From assembly GCA_946811185.2 (NCBI GenBank), contig OX328101.1:34146122-34210121 (forward strand): a stretch of 64,000 nt of DNA, written 5' to 3'. The stretch is from Hippopus hippopus (taxonomy: Eukaryota > Mollusca > Bivalvia > Cardiida > Cardiidae). Of this stretch, positions 56,677 through 64,000 are shown in pieces. The notes under the pieces are model-generated. The model saw nothing but the letters and a program-made list of their open reading frames with translations, did no database searches and was not told where the DNA came from. A program made the position numbers and the translations under genes. Each line of letters opens with the position of its first letter. Position 1 is the first letter of the stretch.

Positions 56677-57309
56677 AAATCAATGTCCATAAGAGTGCTT
56701 CCTCTTGGTTAATGATATGGAGAAATCAGTGACCAACTTTATTCTCGAATTTCACCTCTCGGATGCAAAACATTGCTTGTAATGCGTGAGATGAGATAAT
56801 TTCAGTGTAGTTGGACTTTGTATGGCAATGCTAAACATAAAAAAGTAATGGAAAAGGTTGACAAGCGTACAAGACATCTTTCTGTGTATACATTTAAAAT
56901 CCCTTAACCCCTTGTACATAGTGTCCAATAAATAGAAAAGGGACTTTTTCTGTTAGTACTAAAGATACAGATGTTACAATTTTAGAGCTGCTTATGCCAG
57001 AGTGTTTAGCAAAAAACAGCGGATGGCCTTAAGATACTGCCTGCATTTAAGCATTAAAACTGGGGCTTGCGAAATCGGGGTAGCAAGAAAAGGCCTTCAA
57101 ATACATTCCGACGAACTAAATGTTGTCAAAGGATATAACTTAAGTCAGATTTAACTGTTTTGGCATGTAAAAAAAAGAGGAGATATTGTTCCGATGTAAT
57201 ATCGAGGCATGCTTCTTCTTCGCTAATATCGTGTTCAATATTTAGGGGCGTAATGAGGAATTCGGAGTCATAATGCAATCCGAATCGACAGTGCTATTTC
57301 ACTCTTGAG

Positions 57310-57425
57310 CTGCCTAGCGAGACGCAGTGCGCTTAAATTGCTGACAGAGTAAATCGAGATCAGACTGAACATTTTGTGCAGTCTGATCTTGGTATGCTCT
57401 GTCCGATACAGTGAGATTTTCCTTT
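57310..57425 (+). mobile_element. G2 element, partial
   Basis: GATCAGACTGAAC to TGCAGTCTGATCTTGG, with CTCTGTCCGATA beyond it. Confidence 0.6.
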
Positions 57426-58664
57426 TTTAAAAAAAAAGGATGAACTCGCTATATTCAGCTGCTCATTACTATCGGTTGGAAATTTTCATTTTTTTGTGGT
57501 ATTTGTCGAAGACAATACCACTATGAGTTCAATATTGAATTTTGAAGACCGTGTATCGTATTTTGTACAAAGCCGAAGGAAATAAACCCAATTAAACTCA
57601 ATTTTTCTCAGACAAATGAGTTTTTCGGTAGCACTCAGATATGTAATTGGAAATGGCATGTTAAAATACACTGGGTGAGGCCATCGATCGTGGATATACT
57701 AATTTTTGATTGAAAATAGCTTCACTCACTCATAGTCTTCTATTGGCGCAATGAGACAAAATATTTCTACCGATCACTTGGTCCTGAGCTTTTTCGTTCC
57801 AAAACCAGTTCGTCCCAAGGCTTGTTCATCCAATGATTGCGCGCTACTCCATTTAATGGGACATGAATATTTATAGATCGAAATAATTAATTGTAATGTT
57901 GGAAATTAAATGTTAACGGCTAAAAGATATTTCAAAATCATAGTTTTCAGGTACAAACTTAATTTTATTCGATATATTCACTTGGTTTCTCTCTCTATCC
58001 ATCATGCATCCTACTGTCAAAGGGACGTTACTCCTGACTCCTAATTATCAAAGGGAGACCACCAATACACAAATAATCGTAACTTTGTCATGAGTACTCT
58101 CCCTTCAACCAAAAAAGGTATTCATTTGCTTAGAAGGTTTACGTTCAAGCCAATATTTGAATAATATTTTTCTTTTTCTTTCAAATTATTAATTCCACAC
58201 AATGGCTTCCTTGACAAATACCACTTCAGGGTTCTCAACGCTTTGATTTTAATTGGCATTTTCAGGCTTAACTATGAAGATGGAGTTATTCTATAAAGTG
58301 ATAATAGAAAGTTTTGCCTGTCAACATTGCGCACTAGTTTGTGTATTGTTGCATTATGGATGCTGTGCCTTTGATATTGATTTGATTTAGTTTTCGATAA
58401 AAGCTTCTCGTGTTGCTGGTATTACTAAGAGGGCAAATTTGAGATAGAGTGACATTGCTATCTCCGTCGGTAAATTGTACATGCGATTTTGTGTTTCGTT
58501 TTACAAACCTTTCTAAAATTATCGGATCATTTCGTTTTATTGGTTTTTGTTTTTTAAACGTGATCAATGTTTCGAAATCTAAATTATTTGAAATTGACGA
58601 GGAACAAGACTCGTGAATAAAATAAACCGATAACAAAATGTTGGATACTGACCTGGTTTATTCC

Positions 58665-58855
58665 TAACCCTAGGGCTTGCTAAGCACGACTCACTGACCT
58701 TTTGTGGACGGCGTAGATCAAGATCTTGCATCTTCACTGCCTGATATGGAGATATATTTCCTCCAAAAATACCTTTTATACAGCGATATTTGGGTTTTTA
58801 CAATCGAATTAAAAGTTTAATATCTTTTATTTAGCAGGATAAGAGCTAATTAGCA
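58665..58855 (+). mobile_element. G2 element with the hairpin mostly deleted
   Basis: The left end is CTTGCTAAGCACGACTCACT and the right end TAGCAGGATAAGAGCTAA. Only GTAGATCAAGATCTTGCA remains of the stem. Confidence 0.65.
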
Positions 58856-58874
58856 TCCAGCTTGTACAGTACAT

Positions 58875-59330
58875 ATGAACAGCGCTCTAGGAAAAGGGGG
58901 AATTTACTTCATCTCAGCGATGCAGTATATGGCCTGCAACACGCGAAAAGAGGCATTCGGACATTTGCGTAAAGTGCCGTCTTGGATCAGCCTGCGCAGT
59001 CTGCGCTGGCTAATCCGAAATAACACTCCGTTTTTACGAAATTTTCTGTTTTGCTCGTCTACCGTAGCACAAAATCTAATAAAGTCGTAAAGTGCCGTCT
59101 CGGATTAGCCTGCGCGGACTGCGCAGGCTGATCCGAGACGACACTTTACGCAAATGTGCGAATGCCCTTTTTTCGCTTGTTGTTAGCCATGTCAAGCAAA
59201 TCGGCACATAATTACGTACTCTTGGAAACCACTTTGTCTATCAACCGACCGAATCATGAGATAGTATGGTCTTTCGACATGCAATAATTTACTAAGAGCA
59301 AACTGTCGACCCATGTCAATCTCCGATTCC
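58875..59330 (+). mobile_element. M5 element split by D4
   Basis: The left part ends TCTCAGCGATGCAGTA and the right part resumes GTCAAGCAAATCGGCAC. Confidence 0.75.
58928..59190. mobile_element. D4 double-hairpin element inserted in M5
   Basis: It splits one M5 element (58875-58927 and 59191-59330). Two hairpins and inverted ends are present. Confidence 0.87.
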
Positions 59331-59343
59331 CCAGGATTGTTTT

Positions 59344-59600
59344 TAACTCTTTATCTTTACCACGACAAAAGGTTAGACTTGTTCATATTAAAAGTTTTTG
59401 GAGATCAAGTATTAAATATTTTTCTCAAATGCTGGGATTTGTGTTTGAAGTAGTAGAAAGGATTGTTTGTGTGTGTGTGTAGGGTTGGGGCCGGGTCGCA
59501 GGTCAGGTGGGGCTGTATTTTCTCCCATTCCAACAACGTTTTCAAAAGCTTGTCAAATCAAGCTACCTTGAAAAAAGTTTTCTGAGTTTGGTATATTTTA
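59344..59600 (-). mobile_element. H1 element, strongly decayed
   Basis: The outer left arm is recognisable. The centre is replaced by a GT/G-rich stretch. Confidence 0.45.
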
Positions 59601-59729
59601 CCTTTGTACCCGTCAAAACAAGTTGGGTTTATGATCATACTTGGCGCTGAAAGAAAGAGTTTAAGAAAAGGATATTATTGTAACAAGCATCATTGATATC
59701 TCGTACACTATGGAGGAAAAAAAATTTTA

Positions 59730-59987
59730 GCCATGCACGGGTTGGGGAGCGTTTCATGCATCTGCAAAAAGTATCGACCCAGGTCAGCCTGCACAGTCCG
59801 CTAAAACTGAATTGGGTCAGTACTTTTTGCTATTTTGCTATTGGTCAATTTTCTGCATGTCCAAGGACCAGTCAATCTCATGACTTGGTCGGTTGTTAAA
59901 ACGGATTTTATGGATCCACAATTACGAGTATATGATGCTCGGTTAAGTGCATCGCGGAGATACATTAAATCTCCTTTCGCCAGAACG
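59730..59987 (-). mobile_element. M5 element
   Basis: Complete length, with a worn hairpin (CCAGGTCAGCCTGCACAGTC). Confidence 0.75.
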
Positions 59988-60277
59988 CCGATCAATTGCT
60001 TGTAACTACCATCACTTTCTATTGCTCCTCATTGTTTTAAAGGAAAAGAATTGTTATTAGCAAGTAATGCAGGGCATTTTCCCTCACTGTTTTAAAAGCC
60101 GATCACTGCCGGGACGTGAAAAGCCACGTATTTACAATGTATATCATGAAGCTTCGAACGTTTGATAAATGAGTTTTTAACCAACCGTATAGACACACAT
60201 GTGGGGTCCAGTTATTAAGTAGTCTGAAATAATCTTTTCAACTCTTTTCAAAATTATGCAGTGCAGACCATTTCAGG

Positions 60278-60510
60278 GGTCCTGCGTGGCTCTTTGGTGT
60301 AGGTGTAAGCTTTGAAACCTGGGAGCCCTTGGTTCAATCCTCACTCGAAGCGCTGGGAATTTTCGTGGAAATGTCGTTGAACAAGACACGTCAGGGCCCT
60401 AGCTTAGTACGGGTAAAATCCATAATATACATGAATAAGTGAAGTGTAGCCGTAATTTGACTGGAAGGAAAAATGTTGCAGGCGATGTAATAACACCTTT
60501 CAAACAAACA
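60278..60510 (+). mobile_element. S3 SINE
   Basis: GGGTCCTGCGTGGCTCTTTG head, B box TGGTTCAATCC, then GAACAAGACACGTCAGGGC. Confidence 0.75.
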
Positions 60511-60649
60511 GACCATTCCAAATTAAAGCCTGTTGACATTTATGAAACAAGAATTTTATATAGGATATACTAGTATGCTCGTTACCAGAGCATTTTTTCC
60601 AAGTTGCACCTTCTTTTTAATTCTTTGTTTAAAAAAAAAACCAAAAAAA

Positions 60650-60815
60650 TTGCGAATGGTGCAAATTCAAAACATTTACTTACGACAAACAAAATGACAA
60701 TGATGGAATTTGTATCAGAAAAAGTAGGAAACATTGCGGGAAACATTTCCCACAAGGTTTTCAAACGCTTTTACATCAGAGTCGTTAAAACTCGGAATTG
60801 TGTGGTAAAGGGTTA
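60650..60815 (-). mobile_element. H1 element, deleted centre
   Basis: The stem reads GGGAAACATTTCCC with the loop lost. The right end is TGTGGTAAAGGGTTA. Confidence 0.65.
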
Positions 60816-60949
60816 GATGAGTTGTTTTTTTTTTTATCGTAGATGCGACAACACATGGTTACACAGGGGTCGGGGGTAGGGTGCGGTGGGGAGCTATTTC
60901 ATTACATCACAAACAAAGCTTTCCCCCACCCCATGCAGTCGACACATGT

Positions 60950-61168
60950 TTAACCCCCCAAAGCCGCTAAGTGCAACTCACTGACCCTTTGTGGACACTG
61001 TAGATCAAGATCAGACTGCATAGAACGTGCAGTCTGATCTTCGATCTACATTGTCCGATAAGGAGATAATTATTTTTCTCCACATAATAAGTTTCAAATA
61101 ACACAATTCAGGTTTCTACCATCGGCTTGAAAGTTTTATTGAACTTACATAGCAGGATAAAGGTTAAA
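60950..61168 (+). mobile_element. G2 element, full length
   Basis: Intact hairpin and arms, ending TAGCAGGATAAAGGTTAA. Confidence 0.85.
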
Positions 61169-61249
61169 ACATTGTAGGAAAAGGAACCAAGCCTTGTAAC
61201 TAGCCTGTGGATTTATTTCCATTAGTATTTACATTTCCTTTAACCTTTT

Positions 61250-61467
61250 ACCAAACAATCCCTGGTTTTAACGACCCTGAGGAAGAAGCCTTCTGAAAAC
61301 ATTGTGGGAAAAGGAGAAAATGCTGGTAACCAGCATTTTCCCCTTTTCCCACAATGTTTTCTACTCTTCCAAAGTCAAATTTCAATTTTTGTGTCACGTT
61401 TATTTTGTCGTCTGCAAATGCCTTCAATTTGGACAAGTCTAAAATTTTGTCGTTTGGTAAAGAGTTA
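61250..61467 (+). mobile_element. H1 hairpin element, near consensus
   Basis: TTAA at both ends, a perfect palindrome and intact arms. This is the best reference copy in the window. Confidence 0.92.
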
Positions 61468-61499
61468 AATATTTTTTAAATCACTTTTTTCTATTTTTT

Positions 61500-61708
61500 T
61501 TAACCGTTAGGCTGCTAAGCGCGACTCAAGGACCTTTTGCGGACAGTGTAGATCACAGACCGTGCAGTCTAATCTTGGATCTACAACGTCCATTTAGGAG
61601 GTATCTCTCCCCCCCAGAATACCTTTGATATACTGCGGCAAAATCATAATTCTTCTCGTATCAGCTTGAAAGTTTCATTTCACTTATCTAGCAGGACGAG
61701 GGATAAAA
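61500..61708 (+). mobile_element. G2 element, full length
   Basis: TTAACCGTTAGGCTGCTAAG at the left, a shortened first stem, and TAGCAGGACGAGGGATAAAA at the right. Confidence 0.82.
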
Positions 61709-61904
61709 TGGAATTTATAGAAAAAAAATGGATAAGTGGTTATATTAGGGCACAGTTAACCTGTCTAGAGTTCAGGTAATTAATGAGTTTTTTCATGCAC
61801 CCGGTATTGTTGAAAATATGTTATCAATCTTCTATAATTAGATAAACTTACTGATACGAAGGCTCTCATTCAAAACTTCACCGCTATATCTTCCAGTACA
61901 TTTA

Positions 61905-62198
61905 ACACCTTACCACCCTATTGATAAATAATTTTCCTCTTGCAGCGGATAACTTTGAGAAAAAATAGTGTGGCACATGAAAAAAGTGCTCATAACGAGC
62001 GAGTTTTGCTTAACGAATAAGGCTTTTGACAGCACAGTGGAAAAGGGAGATAATGCTAGTAAAACATTTCCTCCTTTTCTTACCACTTTTCCTATCCCTT
62101 TCGCAAACAAATCTCATCATTTGAGCCACATTGAACTTCTAATCGTCAGATAGTTGGATATGGATCAGTCTAAAGTTTTGGCGTCTGGTAAAGTACTA
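61905..62198 (+). mobile_element. H1 element, expanded and worn
   Basis: CTTACCACCCTATTGATAAA at the left, GCTAGTAAAACATT at the centre, TGGTAAAGTACTAA at the right. Confidence 0.6.
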
Positions 62199-62209
62199 AT
62201 TCGCTTGTT

Positions 62210-62440
62210 TGTGTATTTACTTGTTTATTTGTTTGTATAGCGATTATCGCCATTTTCAACCAGATTATTTGAGTTATACCGCGGCAGCCAGTGCACCTAC
62301 CCATACTTTCCTGGTGTTCCTCTTACCTGTTCTTCGCACAATATTCTTCCCAAGCCACTGGCTGCTTACCCACATAACCATAGTCGAAAACATGATCAGT
62401 TGTGAGAAACAATGATCAGCGGTGAAAGAGGAATGAATCC
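62210..62440 (-). mobile_element. S1 SINE, head missing
   Basis: The body and tail match S1. The tRNA part is absent. Confidence 0.65.
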
Positions 62441-62454
62441 TTTTCTAAAAATCC

Positions 62455-62540
62455 AATCTTTTGACTGACATCTAATTCGTAGTCTGCAGATGCTTTCAAT
62501 TTGGAAAACTCTGAAATTTTGTCGTCTGGTAAAGAGTTAA
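62455..62540 (+). mobile_element. H1 right arm
   Basis: GTAGTCTGCAGATGCTTTCA through TTAA at 62537. The hairpin was lost where a SINE lies. Confidence 0.65.
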
Positions 62541-62584
62541 CAAATAAAGCTGTCAGCTATACTGTTTTCTTAAATCGAATCATT

Positions 62585-62700
62585 GCCGAGCTCGCTCGGT
62601 AACGCACTGGGCTTCAAACCGGGGGTCGCCGATTCGAATTCCAAGCTAGGCTACTTTCTTTTCGAAGATTGATGATAGTCATTGATGGATTGATTGTATT
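62585..62700 (+). mobile_element. tRNA-SINE fragment
   Basis: A box GAGCTCGCTCGGTAACGC and B box CGATTCGAATTCC, followed by GATTGATGATAGTCATTGAT. Confidence 0.65.
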
Positions 62701-62942
62701 GGAGTTTAACGCCGTTTTAACAGCTAAGGTCGTATCACGGCGGTCAGTGCACCCACGCATGTGTTTCTTGGCTTTCTCACACCACTGCTAACACAACTTT
62801 CCTTCTTTCAAAGTCACTAACTACTTTTCTCACATGTATCAGAGGTAAGAGGCGAAAAATCTCCGGAATGAAAGTTTGCCTAAACCGGGTATCGAACTCC
62901 CAACCACCAGGTCACGAGTAGGATACGGTAACCACTGAGCTA
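62690..62942 (-). mobile_element. S2 SINE
   Basis: Full-length reverse copy; its head lies near 62940. Confidence 0.82.
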
Positions 62943-63004
62943 TGACTGAAATAATGTTGAAAGTAGCGTAAAACACCATTCAATCAAATAAACGAATGAC
63001 ATTT

Positions 63005-63153
63005 GGCTTACACAGTTTTTGACAAAAACAAAAATGATGTGGGAAATCAAGATAATGCTGCTTTTACAAGCATTTTCTCCTTTTTCTCACCATGTTTCCA
63101 AAATAGATATTTCTTATTGTTGTTAAAACACGGAATAGTTTGGTGAAGGGGCA
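63005..63153 (-). mobile_element. H1 hairpin element, 5' truncated
   Basis: The centre is GCTGCTTTTACAAGC. Confidence 0.6.
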
Positions 63154-63381
63154 ACTGTTTACCAGACAACAAAATTTTAGCCTTGTTCATATTGAAATGA
63201 TTTGCACATGACGAGTGAAATTCGGCTCAAATGATAGGAATCGTCTTTACATGTATACATGTAATAACATCGCGGTAAAAAGGGGAAAATGCTGGTTACC
63301 AGTATTTTCTCCTGGTTACCAGCATTTTCTCACTTTCCCACAATCTTTTCAAAGGGTTTTTAAAAACTCATGGTCTTTTGT
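63154..63381 (-). mobile_element. H1 hairpin element with duplicated centre
   Basis: TGGTTACCAG-TATTTTCTCC is followed by a second TGGTTACCAGCATTTTCTC, a local duplication. Confidence 0.75.
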
Positions 63382-63650
63382 TATGGCCTGCAACACGTGA
63401 AAATGGGCATTCGAACAATTGCGTAAAGTGTCGTCCCGGATCAGCCTGCGCAGTCCGCGCAGGCTGATCCGAGACGTCACTTTCCGATCACGTGTGGTTT
63501 TCTGTCTCACGCAAGTCTAATGTAGAACAAATTTATGTTGACGTAAAGTGTCGTTTCGGATCAGCCTGTGCAATCTGCGCAGGCTGATCCGAGACGAACA
63601 CTTTACCCAAATATCCGAATGCCCCTTTTCGCATGTTGCAGACCTTATAG
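63382..63650. mobile_element. D4 double-hairpin element
   Basis: Both hairpins are near perfect. It replaces the right end of the H1 copy at 63154. Confidence 0.85.
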
Positions 63651-63653
63651 AGT

Positions 63654-63862
63654 TGACTCTTTACCCAGCGACAAAATTCTAGACATGTCCAAATTGAAAG
63701 ATTTTGCAGAAGACAAATAAAATTAGGCAGAAATCATGATTTCTTTCTTTGAAAGGATGGAAAACATTGATTGAAAAAACTGTTACCAGCATTTTCTCCT
63801 ATTCTCAAAATGTTCTCAGAAGCTTTCTTAAGGTCGTTAAATCCTGTGTGGTAAAAGGATAA
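63654..63862 (-). mobile_element. H1 hairpin element
   Basis: The arms are intact and the first stem is partly deleted. Confidence 0.7.
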
Positions 63863-64000
63863 AATTACAAATAAAGGCAATGAAGGCGACCACACACGGT
63901 ATAGCTACGTTTTTATTTCTTTTAATTTTTAACGCATTATCGACTGCAGACGAGTTTCTTAATCTTGCAAATGACCACTTTTGAAAACATCGAGACAGCT

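Larger units (their letters stand above)
56000..58660. other. Mostly featureless stretch upstream of cry
   Basis: Apart from the E-box patch and a G2 fragment near 57.3 kb there are no recognised elements. A 100-codon - strand frame at 58334-58636 is Ser/Asn/Lys-rich and not recognised. Confidence 0.35.

Noticed and set aside
58334..58636. 100-codon - strand frame as a gene
   Set aside because: No recognisable domain, splice partner or promoter. Kept only as a note in the featureless stretch.

Overview
The window looks like nuclear DNA of an invertebrate animal, most likely a bivalve mollusc. It is AT-rich, has no operons or ribosome-binding sites, its genes are split by GT-AG introns, and it is packed with tRNA-derived SINEs and short foldback DNA transposons. 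The bivalve call is an inference from the repeat style plus a Drosophila-type cryptochrome. The species cannot be named from the sequence alone.

Two genes can be read end to end. On the + strand, 31628-37009 encodes a BORCS5-like subunit of the BORC lysosome-positioning complex (4 coding exons, 237 residues). On the - strand, 55422-42303 encodes a complete light-sensing type cryptochrome (11 coding exons, 546 residues) in which every splice phase agrees. The two genes converge, with about 5.3 kb between their stop codons. A third, unrecognised spliced unit lies on the - strand between about 22.4 kb and 5.9 kb. Its exon-like segments have good splice signals, but its reading frame is not settled.

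Most of the rest is mobile DNA. A hairpin element called H1 here occurs about 65 times in both orientations. It has TTAA-flanked ends beginning CCCTTTACCA and an inner palindrome of about 60 bp. G2 (about 210 bp, a GATC-rich hairpin) and T3 (about 220 bp, two internal direct repeats) also sit at TTAA, so the three look like non-autonomous piggyBac-type families. D4 is an element of about 265 bp with two hairpins. M5 (about 250 bp) has one hairpin. Three tRNA-SINE families (S1-S3) are also present. There are two copies of one DD34D mariner. One is full length with its third catalytic aspartate changed to asparagine. The other is a 3' fragment that keeps the aspartate. A 1.58-kb pogo/Tigger-like element without a transposase lies in the last cryptochrome intron.

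Layout: 1-5 kb H1/G2/M5 repeats and a TTAA element; 5.9-22.4 kb the unrecognised - strand unit with large repeat-filled introns; 22.4-31.5 kb repeats, the mariner fragment and tandem duplications; 31.5-37 kb BORCS5 with the mariner in its third intron; 37-42 kb repeats; 42.3-55.4 kb the cryptochrome gene; 55.4-64 kb upstream sequence and repeats.
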